A stretch of 24,164 nt of DNA from Spirochaetaceae bacterium (GTDB lineage Bacteria; Spirochaetota; Spirochaetia; SZUA-6; Bin103), in contig JAPPKD010000194.1 in NCBI GenBank assembly GCA_028820215.1, positions 1-24,164 of the forward strand. Reading direction: 5' to 3'. This document shows, piece after piece, positions 1-7,130 of the stretch. The notes beneath the pieces were generated by a model. That model searched no databases and was not told the DNA's origin. It worked only from the letters and a program-made list of their open reading frames with translations. The first letter of the stretch is position 1. Each line of letters starts with the position of its first letter. A program made the position numbers and the translations under genes.

Positions 1-557
1 TTGATCCGCAAGGCCATCCACTTGCTGGTGGCGCTGGTTCCACCGCTGGCGGCGGTGAATCTGCCCGTCACCATGGGCCTGCTGATGGCGGGAACCCTGT
101 TCTATACGGCTGCCGAGGCGATGCGGCTGACCGGGATCCGCGTGGCGGTAGTGTCGGGGCTTACCGTGGCTGCCGCGCGGCCGGGGACACCGGCTTCGTG
201 CTCGGACCGGTCACCCTGGGCCTTGGCGCCATGCTGGCGCTGCTGCTGTACCCGCTGCCCGCATCGGCGATCGCGATCTACGCGCTCGCGTTCGGCGACT
301 CGGCGGCCAGCGTGATCGGCATGGCGTTCGCGGGGCGGCGTATGCCGCTGAACCGGAACAAGACCGTGCCCGGGAGCGTGGCCTGCCTTGCCGCGGTGTT
401 CCTGGTCACGATCACCCTTACGGCCGACCTCCGCCTGTCGATCGCGGTGGCCGTCGCCGCCATGACGATCGAGGCGCTTTCGGGCCGCGATCTGGACAAC
501 CTGCTGGTCCCCGTCGGTGTCGGGATGGTCGTGCAGGCGGTCAGGCTGCTGCCATAG
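1..557 (+). pseudogene. Polyprenol/diacylglycerol kinase-like membrane protein, frameshifted and 5'-incomplete
   Basis: This resembles the SEC59/dolichol-kinase and CTP_transf_1 group, integral membrane enzymes that phosphorylate polyprenol or related lipids with CTP. Frame 1 (1 to about 180) opens with RKAIHLLVALVPP, the usual N-terminal segment. Frame 3 (about 180 to 557) continues with VLGPVTLGLGAML, GDSAASVIG and the KTVPGS motif, then hydrophobic helices. Together they make one family-length product, but no single frame reads through. The shift lies in the G/C run near 170-190, and one missing base would restore frame. It may be a real inactivating mutation or an assembly error. A TTG stands at base 1, so the true start may lie outside the window. 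The stop is 15 bases before the phosphofructokinase gene, suggesting cotranscription. The exact lipid substrate cannot be told. Confidence 0.7.
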
Positions 558-572
558 TCTGCGTGACCGGAA

Positions 573-1778
573 ATGCGCAACATCGGCCTGCTCACCAGTG
601 GGGGTGATGCACCCGGACTGAACGCCGTGCTGCACGGCGCCGCCGCCATGGCGGAAGCGCGCGGCGCGCGTGCCTGGATCATCCCCAACGGCTACGCCGG
701 ACTCTACAACCTGGAGCAGATCACGGAGCTGGTGGCGCTGGACGCGGACCGGCGCGACGCGATCGACTGCACGGAAGCCGGGTCGTCGGCCGGGCACTCC
801 CGCGTCAAGATCGCTGCGATTCCCGACGAGAACCGCTACGATCGCATTATCGCCGGGCTGCGGCGCTTCTCCATCGACGGCCTGGTAATCGCGGGGGGCG
901 ACGATACCGGCTCGGTGGTCGTCGACCTCGCGGAACGGGGCATCCCGGTCGTGCACGCGCCGAAGACGATCGACCTGGACCTGCAGACCTACTCGGTCGG
1001 GGGGGACACCGCGGTCAACCGGATCGCGCGTGTCGTCGACGATCTCAAGTCGACGGGCCGCAGCCACAACCGCGTGATGATCACCGAGGCGTTCGGGCGC
1101 TACGCCGGCCACGTCGCGCTGCGCGGCGGCATCGCCGCCGACGCCGACTGCATCCTGCTGCCGGAGGTTCCGGTCGACTTCGATGTCGTCCACGAACACC
1201 TGAAGCAGAGATTGATCGGCCGCCTGCGCTCCGCGGGCGGTTTCGCCGCGACCTACACGGTGGTCGTGGCCGAAGGGATGACGACGGCGGACGGCGGCAC
1301 GGTTACCGACGACAGTGTCGCCGCGGACGCCTTCGGCCATCGCAAGCTCGCCGGCGCCGGACGCTACGTCCGCGAACAGATCCAGGCGCGACTCGACGAC
1401 GATGAGGAGATCCGCCAAGCGATGCGCGAGCTGGGCATGTACGTTCCGGGTCTCCACCACGCGCCTGAAGCGCGCGATGTCGTGCCCGCGCACTTGGTGC
1501 GTTCCGGGACCACGACCGCCTTCGATGTCGGATTCGGCAAGCAGGTCGGCGCGGGGGCGGTGCTCTTGCTGCTGGGCGGCGTCTCGGGGGTGACCGTGAG
1601 TTGGGTAAACGGCGATTCGGTGTCGTATCTGCCCACGCGCACGGCGATCACGCAGCACCACGTCGATCCGGCGATCATCAGCCTGTACGAGGAGATGGGG
1701 GTCTGCTTCGGCCGCCGCCCACGCCGCTATGCGCCGGAGTTCCGGCAGCTCGACGGCCCGGAGCCGCACTACCTCTGA
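573..1778 (+). CDS. pfp: 6-phosphofructokinase, probably pyrophosphate-dependent
   Basis: A 401-residue member of the phosphofructokinase superfamily, cytosolic, acting on fructose 6-phosphate in glycolysis. Visible motifs are the N-terminal LTSGGDAPGLN loop (residues 8-18), GGDD at 108-111, PKTIDLD at 130-136 with the catalytic Asp134, and EAFGRYAGH at 172-180. From family knowledge, Asp111 in place of the second Gly of GGDGS and Lys131 before TID mark PPi-using enzymes, which makes PPi the likely phosphoryl donor. The TIDND motif is changed to TIDLD. The ATG at 573 follows the kinase-like gene by 15 bases and puts the glycine-rich loop at the normal distance; the Shine-Dalgarno is weak. The 3' end overlaps the convergent transporter by 10 bases. 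An ATP-dependent enzyme is not fully excluded. Confidence 0.88.
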   Translation: MRNIGLLTSGGDAPGLNAVLHGAAAMAEARGARAWIIPNGYAGLYNLEQITELVALDADRRDAIDCTEAGSSAGHSRVKIAAIPDENRYDRIIAGLRRFSIDGLVIAGGDDTGSVVVDLAERGIPVVHAPKTIDLDLQTYSVGGDTAVNRIARVVDDLKSTGRSHNRVMITEAFGRYAGHVALRGGIAADADCILLPEVPVDFDVVHEHLKQRLIGRLRSAGGFAATYTVVVAEGMTTADGGTVTDDSVAADAFGHRKLAGAGRYVREQIQARLDDDEEIRQAMRELGMYVPGLHHAPEARDVVPAHLVRSGTTTAFDVGFGKQVGAGAVLLLLGGVSGVTVSWVNGDSVSYLPTRTAITQHHVDPAIISLYEEMGVCFGRRPRRYAPEFRQLDGPEPHYL

Positions 1779-2986
1779 CGGCGGTCCGGCCTTGGGTCGG
1801 CCTGCCGGCGCTCGCGCGCGCCGGTCACGACGGCGATCGCGCCGCCGATCGCGACGTCCGCGGCCACGCCCATCGCGGTCAGCAGCGGCAGCACCGGGGC
1901 CACCAGGAGGTAACTCTCTTCCAGCCCTCTCCCCCAGCCAGCGGCAAGCAGTGCCAAGGCCGCGGTTGCGGCGCCGCCCGGAGCCGCTGGCAGGGCGAAG
2001 GCGAGCACCGAGGTGGCGCCGATGATCCACAACACCTCAGCCCAGGCAAGCGGAATGGTCGAATAGGAGCGAACGACAAGGGTGAAGGAGGCGGCGGCCA
2101 CCATGGCGCTGCCTGCACGGCCGAACATCGCGAACAGCGGAAAGCCCGCGCTTCCCAGTCTGGTCGGAATCCGCAGGTCCGCGGCCCCGTGCCGGGCCAG
2201 CGCCGCCAGCGCCGCGTGGTGGTGGCCGGTGCCGATCCCCGTCAGCACCGGCACGGTCAGCCCGGACAACGACGGCACCTCCACCTGCCTGTGTCGGAGC
2301 AGGCGCCACCAGAGCAGCAGGCCTCCGAGCACCAGTCCCAGGTCGATCGCCAGCACCAGCACGAGCTGGCCGTAGGGACCGGCGCCGCCCCCTCTCAGGG
2401 CGGCGGTCAGCGACGCGCCGCCGAGCAGCAGCGCGATCCAGAGATGGCCGGTGACGAGGGAGTTGATCCGGTAGAAGAGCCGCGCCAGCGCCTCGACCAG
2501 CTCGGCGATCACGCGGCTCGACCGATCCTCCGGTATGCTCAGGCCGATCACCAGAGCGATCAGGTATACTGGCAGCAACAGCGCCCCGTCGCCGGCCAGT
2601 CCGGCAAACAGGTTGGTCGGCAGCGCACGCTGCGCATGCTGAAGAAAGCTCGGCACCGAGGCGGCGGCGCGGTTTACGATGATGATGGGAATCCGATCCG
2701 GTGACGCTGCCAGCACGGACAGTACGCCCAGGGACACCAGGGACACCGTGGCGGCCGCCTGCCCTGCGAGCAACCTGGCGTGGGCGCGCAGCGCGCCGCG
2801 GCGGCCCAGCTCGCGCATGCCCGCGACCAGGCCGAAGAACACCATCGGAAACACGAACACCTGCACGGCCCGGACCGCCAGGTCCGCGGCGGTGTGCATG
2901 ACTGCGGCGACCGGCGGCTGGTGGAGCAGGGCGCCCAGCGCACCGCCGGCGGCCAGCGCCAGGGTGCCCCGCAGGGCCGGCGTCAT
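1769..2986 (-). CDS. Divergent dicarboxylate/amino acid:cation symporter family protein
   Basis: A 405-residue, very hydrophobic protein with about eight to ten membrane segments and a short charged C-terminus. Segment order and phrases such as FPMVFFGLVAGM (about residues 46-57) and the long re-entrant region after residue 250 fit the GltP/DctA (DAACS, SLC1-like) family of inner-membrane symporters for glutamate, aspartate or C4-dicarboxylates. The NMDGT substrate/cation motif of typical members is not visible; the matching stretch reads FPLFAMFGRAGSAM. The C-terminal Asp/Asn-rich binding helix is also altered (VAADVAIGGAIAVVTG). Substrate and coupling ion therefore cannot be assumed. The ATG at 2986 has a GGAG six bases upstream on its own strand. 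The gene diverges from galU across 21 bases and meets the phosphofructokinase tail to tail. Confidence 0.72.
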   Translation of the reverse strand: MTPALRGTLALAAGGALGALLHQPPVAAVMHTAADLAVRAVQVFVFPMVFFGLVAGMRELGRRGALRAHARLLAGQAAATVSLVSLGVLSVLAASPDRIPIIIVNRAAASVPSFLQHAQRALPTNLFAGLAGDGALLLPVYLIALVIGLSIPEDRSSRVIAELVEALARLFYRINSLVTGHLWIALLLGGASLTAALRGGGAGPYGQLVLVLAIDLGLVLGGLLLWWRLLRHRQVEVPSLSGLTVPVLTGIGTGHHHAALAALARHGAADLRIPTRLGSAGFPLFAMFGRAGSAMVAAASFTLVVRSYSTIPLAWAEVLWIIGATSVLAFALPAAPGGAATAALALLAAGWGRGLEESYLLVAPVLPLLTAMGVAADVAIGGAIAVVTGARERRQADPRPDRRQR

Positions 2987-2996
2987 CGTTCACTCC

Positions 2997-3002
2997 AGGA
3001 GG
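2997..3002 (+). promoter_or_regulatory. Ribosome binding site of galU in a 21-base divergent gap
   Basis: AGGAGG sits five bases before the galU ATG at 3008 and fixes that start. The GGAG serving the divergent symporter (bases 2993-2996 on the other strand) directly abuts it, so both translation signals fill the whole gap. Confidence 0.8.
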
Positions 3003-3007
3003 CACGC

Positions 3008-3865
3008 ATGAAGGCGGTGATCGTCGCGGCCGGGTATGGAAGCAGGTTCCTGCCGGCTTCGAAGACGGTACCCAAGGAGATGTTTCCGGTCATCGACCGA
3101 CCCGCGATCGACTTCATACTACAGGAGCTGCGCGACTCCGGCGTCGAGGACATCCTGTTCATCACCTCGCGCCGCAAGCGGGCGCTGGAAGACTACGTCG
3201 ATCGCGAGGTGGAGCTGGAGCAGGTGTTCGAGTCCGAGGGCGCGGCCGACAAGCAGCGGACGATCGCCGTGCCGCCGGGCCGATACGTCTTCCTGCGGCA
3301 GCAGAGGATGCTGGGCACGGGCCAGGCGATCCTGCTGGCCGAGCCGTTCACCGGTGATGACCCGTTCGTGGTCGTGTTTCCCGACGACCTGCACGTCGGC
3401 GATCCGCCGCTCACGCGCCAGTTGATCGACACGTACGAGCGCACCGGTTGCAGCGTGCTGGCGGTCGAGCACGATCCTCCCCATCTGGAGCGGTACGGGG
3501 TGGTGGCGCTTGCAGACGACGGCCTGCACGTGACCGGCATCGTCGAGAAACCGGCACCGGGCACCGAACCGAGCCGCGACATCTCGATCGGCCGCTACTT
3601 GTATACGCCGGAGATCTACCCGGCCTTGAGGGGCCGCTGGGAACGCCATCTCGGCGGCGAGTTCAACTACACCGAGGGAGTGGAGGAACTGGCACGGCAG
3701 GGTCGCGTGGTCATCCAACGCATGATCGGCCGCCGGCTGGATATCGGCGCGCCGGCAGGCTACCTGCGGTCCATCCTGGAGTACGCGGCGCGCGATCCGG
3801 AGTTGGCGGCGGAGGTCGAGGCCTTCCAGGCCGGCCGCGATACGTCGGCTGCCAGCGCCTCGTAG
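3008..3865 (+). CDS. galU: UTP--glucose-1-phosphate uridylyltransferase
   Basis: A 285-residue cytosolic nucleotidyltransferase that makes UDP-glucose from UTP and glucose 1-phosphate for glycan and envelope synthesis. The nucleotide-binding signature is near-perfect: AAGYGSRFLPASKTVPKEM spans residues 7-25. It is followed by the GTGQA loop (103-107), the metal-binding FPDD (124-127) and VEKP in the second half. Length is normal for bacterial GalU. The ATG at 3008 is chosen because AGGAGG (2997-3002) lies five bases before it; the longer upstream reading frame is only antisense to the symporter. The last 106 bases overlap the 3' end of the convergent glycosyltransferase, a plausible user of UDP-sugars. 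A related sugar-1-phosphate uridylyltransferase remains possible, but GalU is the best fit. Confidence 0.92.
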   Translation: MKAVIVAAGYGSRFLPASKTVPKEMFPVIDRPAIDFILQELRDSGVEDILFITSRRKRALEDYVDREVELEQVFESEGAADKQRTIAVPPGRYVFLRQQRMLGTGQAILLAEPFTGDDPFVVVFPDDLHVGDPPLTRQLIDTYERTGCSVLAVEHDPPHLERYGVVALADDGLHVTGIVEKPAPGTEPSRDISIGRYLYTPEIYPALRGRWERHLGGEFNYTEGVEELARQGRVVIQRMIGRRLDIGAPAGYLRSILEYAARDPELAAEVEAFQAGRDTSAASAS

Positions 3866-4680
3866 CGCGCGGCCTCACCGTCGCGGCCACGCTTGCGCGC
3901 GCCGGCGGCGTGGATCAGGCACTTGCGGGCGAGCTCGCGGCGCGCGATGGAGCGTTCAGGCTCCGCCCAGTGATCGGCCGCCACCAGCGGCGCCAGGGCG
4001 TCGATGCGAAAGCGTTCGATCTGTCCGTAGCGCTCAGAGAGCTGATCCCCGTGGCCGGCGCGCTTGGTGACCAGCGGCCGGTCGCAGTACGCCACCGGGA
4101 AGCGCGCGGTCACGCGCAGCCACAGCTCGTAGTCCTCGGCGATCTCCAGGTCTTCGCGGAACCCGCCGACCTCGCGCAGCACGGCACGGTGCAGGACCAC
4201 CGTGGATGGCCCGACGATGCACTTGCGGACGGCGTCGGCAAACAGCCACCCGGAGCGCCGGTGGCGTTGGCCGGCCTGTGACACCGGGCGGCCGTCGCGC
4301 AGCCAGAGCTCCCGGCTGTGGACGATCGGAATGCCGGGACTCGCGCGCAGCAGCTCCATCTGCAGGGCGAGCTTGTCGGGCATCCACAGGTCGTCGGAGT
4401 CGAGGAACGCCAGGTAGTCGCCGGTCGAGACAGCCACGCCGGCGTTGCGCACGGCGCCGGGCCGGCCGTTGTGGTCGATGCGGAGCAGGCGAAGGCCGGG
4501 CTCCGCGCGCAGGCGATCCGAGGTGCCGTCGGTGGACCCGTCGTCCACGACGATCAGCTCGATCCGAGCATAGCTCTGCGCGCGGACCGAATCGATCGCC
4601 TCCATCAACAGGGCGAGGCGGTCGTGCGTGGGAATGACCACCGACACCAGCGGGTGATCGGTCTCTGATCCGGTCGGCAT
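3760..4680 (-). CDS. Family 2 glycosyltransferase
   Basis: A 306-residue GT-A fold enzyme expected to move a sugar from a nucleotide-sugar donor to a glycan or lipid acceptor on the cytoplasmic face of the membrane. It starts with SVVIPTHDR (13-21), then VVDDGSTDGT (44-53), the acidic DSDD metal site (94-97) and AEDYELWLR (181-189), which carries the likely catalytic base; this order is classic GT2. There is no transmembrane segment, so it is probably a soluble or peripheral wall- or LPS-type transferase. The ATG at 4680 lies just before the domain, with no clear Shine-Dalgarno. The last 35 codons are antisense to galU and low in conserved character, so the enzyme core ends earlier. Shikimate kinase diverges 12 bases away. 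Donor and acceptor are not predictable. Confidence 0.88.
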   Translation of the reverse strand: MPTGSETDHPLVSVVIPTHDRLALLMEAIDSVRAQSYARIELIVVDDGSTDGTSDRLRAEPGLRLLRIDHNGRPGAVRNAGVAVSTGDYLAFLDSDDLWMPDKLALQMELLRASPGIPIVHSRELWLRDGRPVSQAGQRHRRSGWLFADAVRKCIVGPSTVVLHRAVLREVGGFREDLEIAEDYELWLRVTARFPVAYCDRPLVTKRAGHGDQLSERYGQIERFRIDALAPLVAADHWAEPERSIARRELARKCLIHAAGARKRGRDGEAARYEALAADVSRPAWKASTSAANSGSRAAYSRMDRR

Positions 4681-4692
4681 CGCAGGGTAACT

Positions 4693-5259
4693 ATGCAGTA
4701 CTCTGCACACGTGGCCTCGGGCACGGGACAGGGGAGCGCACCGATCGCCACCGGCGGAGTCACCCGCGTGGCGCTGATCGGCTTCATGGGCGCCGGCAAG
4801 TCCTCGGTCGGGATGGCGCTGGCGGTGGCGCTGCGCTGGCGGTTCGTCGACCTGGACCGGGCGATCGAACAGGAGCAGGGGCGGACGATCCGCGAGATCT
4901 TCGCCGCGGCCGGCGAGTCGGGCTTCCGGGCAGCGGAGAGCGCCGCCCTGCATCGGCTGACCGGCGCGGAGCAGACGGTCCTGGCGGTCGGCGGCGGAGC
5001 GCCGGTGCAGCCGGCGAACCGGGCGTTCTTCCGCGACTGGATGACCTTCTATCTGGCCGCGCCGCTCGCGGAGCTTCGAGAGCGGGCGGGCCGGCCGGGC
5101 GCCCGGCCGCTGATGGACCTGCCGCCCGCCCAGCTGCGCGCCCTGTATCAACGGCGCGAGCCGATCTACCAGAGTCTCGGGATCCGTATCCACACCACGC
5201 GCAAGCCGGTCGGCGCCATCGCGGCCGCCATCCTGGAACGGCTGCGCCACCCGACGTGA
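4693..5259 (+). CDS. aroK: Shikimate kinase
   Basis: A 188-residue P-loop kinase that phosphorylates shikimate at the 3-hydroxyl with ATP in the pathway to chorismate and aromatic amino acids. The Walker A is GFMGAGKSS (30-38). FVDLDRAIE (51-59) supplies the shikimate-contacting Asp, GFRAAE (77-82) the conserved Arg, GGGAP (100-104) the substrate loop and the lid contains RPGARPL. The first about 23 residues are a low-complexity extension beyond the usual N-terminus. The ATG at 4693 is kept because AGGG (4684-4687) lies five bases upstream, but a later start is possible. It diverges from the glycosyltransferase and converges on hisE across 59 bases without an obvious terminator. Confidence 0.92.
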   Translation: MQYSAHVASGTGQGSAPIATGGVTRVALIGFMGAGKSSVGMALAVALRWRFVDLDRAIEQEQGRTIREIFAAAGESGFRAAESAALHRLTGAEQTVLAVGGGAPVQPANRAFFRDWMTFYLAAPLAELRERAGRPGARPLMDLPPAQLRALYQRREPIYQSLGIRIHTTRKPVGAIAAAILERLRHPT

Positions 5260-5318
5260 TGCGTCACCTTCCGGCACGTCGCTCTGGCCTTCGGCCCTTG
5301 AGGAGTGACGGGCGCGGG

Positions 5319-5897
5319 TCAGCGCCGGCGGCGCTCGAGCTCCGCGTACACCTCGTCGAGCCGGACGCCCTGCGCTTCCAGCAACGCCAGCAGATGGTAG
5401 AGCAGGTCGGCCGACTCGGTGACCAACTCCTCCGCCGTGCCGGCGGTGATCACCTCGATCGCCTCCTCGCCCACCTTCTTGCGGATCTTGCCGGCACCCT
5501 GCTCGAACAGATAGGCGGTGTAGGAGCGTTCCGGATCGGCTCCCCTGCGTTCCCGGATGGCCGCCGCCAGTGCGTCGAGCACGTCCGGCGCCCGCTCCGG
5601 CGGCCGCTCCCGGTTCGTCGCGGCGGCGCCGGTGTCCCGCGGCTCCATGGTCTCCTCGGCCAGCGCCGCCGCGTACCACGAGTCTCCGCGCCGCACGTCG
5701 GCGATCCGGGACGTGCAGCCGGGCGCAGGGCGGTACGGCAGTTCGCGGGCGCCATCGGCATCGGTCACCCACAGCGATCGCGATTCGCGCGTCTTGACGT
5801 AGGCGCGCTCGTTCATCGCCAGCAGGTCGACCACCGTGCCGCCGGAGATCACGACCAGCGGGCGCACGCCGGCCGGCGAGGCCGTCACGTCGCCCAC
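5319..5897 (-). CDS. hisE: Phosphoribosyl-ATP pyrophosphatase with degenerate HisI-like N-terminus
   Basis: A 192-residue protein. The C-terminal half (about 105-192) is HisE, the MazG-like all-alpha enzyme that removes PPi from phosphoribosyl-ATP in histidine synthesis; SYTAYLF, KIRKKVGEEAIEV and ESADLLYHLL are clear. The N-terminal half resembles a worn HisI cyclohydrolase domain: VVDLLAMNERAYVKTRESRSLW recalls HisI, but the Asp-rich metal motif and the CHTGxxSC cysteines are absent, with only one Cys in APGCTSR. It should therefore provide step 2 only, and an active HisI should exist elsewhere. The start overlaps the hisA 3' end by 13 bases, so the two are cotranscribed and probably coupled. 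An unrelated N-terminal origin is possible. Confidence 0.85.
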   Translation of the reverse strand: MGDVTASPAGVRPLVVISGGTVVDLLAMNERAYVKTRESRSLWVTDADGARELPYRPAPGCTSRIADVRRGDSWYAAALAEETMEPRDTGAAATNRERPPERAPDVLDALAAAIRERRGADPERSYTAYLFEQGAGKIRKKVGEEAIEVITAGTAEELVTESADLLYHLLALLEAQGVRLDEVYAELERRRR

Positions 5898-6625
5898 CGC
5901 TCGGTGTCGCCCGGGCGCTGCAGCGCGCCGACCGCGTGCCTCAGATCGACGCGCCGCTCATAGATCGCGGTCCCGACGATTGCGCCGGCTGCGGCGCCCG
6001 TCGAGGCGATCGCTTTCAGGTCGGCCTGAGAGCTCACGCCCCCGGAGAACAGCATCGGCAGTCCGGACGCCTCGGCTGCCGCCGTGCCGCCCGCCACGTC
6101 CGGGCCCTCCAGCATGCCGTCGCGATCGACCGCCGTGTAGACCAGCCCGGCCAGCCTCGACCCGCGCACGGCATCGATCAGCACCCGCTCGCCGCCCGCC
6201 GACTCCGCCCATCCTCTGACCTGTACCTGCCCCAGGCGGGCGTCGATGCCGCCGACAACCCGGCCGGGCCACCGCTCGGCCCAGGACAGGACCTCTGCCG
6301 TGCGGGTGGCGAGCGTCGTGCCCACCACCACCGCGTCCGCTCCCAGGTCGAGCAGCGCCTCGGCATCCTCGGCGGTCCGTACTCCGCCACCGACCTGCAC
6401 GCACACGTCGACCGCCTTCCGAATCCTGCCGATCGCCGCGCGATTGCCGCCGCCCCCGCGCGCGGCGTCCAGGTCGACCACGTGGATCCAGAGCGCTCCC
6501 TGCTGCGCGAACCCGTCGGCGACCGCCGCGGCGTCGCTGCCGTAGCGGCGTGCGCGTTCGAAGTCCCCCTGCTGCAACTGGACACAGCGGCCGCCGAGCA
6601 GGTCGATGGCGGGTACGATGAGCAC
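5885..6625 (-). CDS. hisA: Phosphoribosylformimino-AICAR ribotide isomerase
   Basis: A 246-residue (beta-alpha)8 barrel isomerase converting ProFAR to PRFAR in histidine synthesis, in the cytosol. Catalytic Asp8 lies in VPAIDLLGG and the second catalytic Asp, residue 128, in VVGGIDAR. QVGGGVRT (77-84), TAVDRDGMLEG and the phosphate-binding FSGGVSS complete both barrel halves, distinguishing HisA from HisF. The start is GTG at 6625, with GAGG five bases upstream; that Shine-Dalgarno is part of the stop of the preceding PTS gene (TGAGG). It sits in the operon PTS EIIA - hisA - hisE with a 7-base gap and then a 13-base overlap, so transcription is shared with a phosphotransfer protein. Confidence 0.93.
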   Translation of the reverse strand: MLIVPAIDLLGGRCVQLQQGDFERARRYGSDAAAVADGFAQQGALWIHVVDLDAARGGGGNRAAIGRIRKAVDVCVQVGGGVRTAEDAEALLDLGADAVVVGTTLATRTAEVLSWAERWPGRVVGGIDARLGQVQVRGWAESAGGERVLIDAVRGSRLAGLVYTAVDRDGMLEGPDVAGGTAAAEASGLPMLFSGGVSSQADLKAIASTGAAAGAIVGTAIYERRVDLRHAVGALQRPGDTERWAT

Positions 6626-6632
6626 CGCGGCC

Positions 6633-7100
6633 TCAGTGCAGCGGGTCGAACGCCTGATTCAGCGTGCGCTCGATGGTGCCCGTGTCGACCGCGCTTTCCC
6701 AGAGGCCGGTCAGACGGCCCTGACGGCCCAGGCGGCATATCGCCGCCAGCACCTGCAGGTACTCCGTGCGCTGTGCGGGCGGCGTGGCGAATACGAACAG
6801 CAGGTGGACCGGTTGCCGGTCGACGGCCGCGAACTCGATGCCGATCCGGGAGACGCCGACCGCGACCAGCAGCGACGACAATCCCCGCAACTCGCCGTGC
6901 GAGAGCGCAATGCCGCGTCCGACCGCCGTCGAGTGGATGCGCTCGCGCGCGACCACCGCGTGCTCGATTGCATCGCGATTGGCGTCGCTCAACGCCGGCC
7001 AGCGGCTGATCACTTCGTGGATTGCGGCCCATTTATCGCGACTGGATAGATCCGGAACAACCGCAACGGAAGAGACGCAGTCCTGCACCTCGACCCACAT
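6633..7100 (-). CDS. ptsN: PTS EIIA type-2 domain protein, PtsN-like
   Basis: A 155-residue single EIIA domain of the mannitol/fructose/nitrogen type. The phosphorylatable histidine is His68 in GRGIALSHGEL, preceded by RERIHSTAVG (52-61), the counterpart of RExxxSTGIG in PtsN. LLFVFATPPAQ (100-110) and a C-terminal helix complete the fold. No EIIB or EIIC partner is encoded here, which favours a regulatory EIIA(Ntr) role over sugar transport. This relies on EI and an HPr-like partner elsewhere. ATG at 7100 gives the normal family length; a longer upstream reading frame is antisense to purL. It heads the hisA-hisE operon and diverges from purL across 30 bases. Confidence 0.82.
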   Translation of the reverse strand: MWVEVQDCVSSVAVVPDLSSRDKWAAIHEVISRWPALSDANRDAIEHAVVARERIHSTAVGRGIALSHGELRGLSSLLVAVGVSRIGIEFAAVDRQPVHLLFVFATPPAQRTEYLQVLAAICRLGRQGRLTGLWESAVDTGTIERTLNQAFDPLH

Positions 7101-7130
7101 TACACGCGAATCGGCGGCGCGACAACGACG

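Noticed and set aside
102..2030. Long minus-strand open frame of 642 codons
   Set aside because: It is antisense to the phosphofructokinase and lipid-kinase-like genes, rich in Arg, Asp and His as expected of GC-rich shadow frames, and shows no domain.
5260..5318. Possible bidirectional terminator between aroK and hisE
   Set aside because: No convincing stem or T-run was found in the 59 bases.
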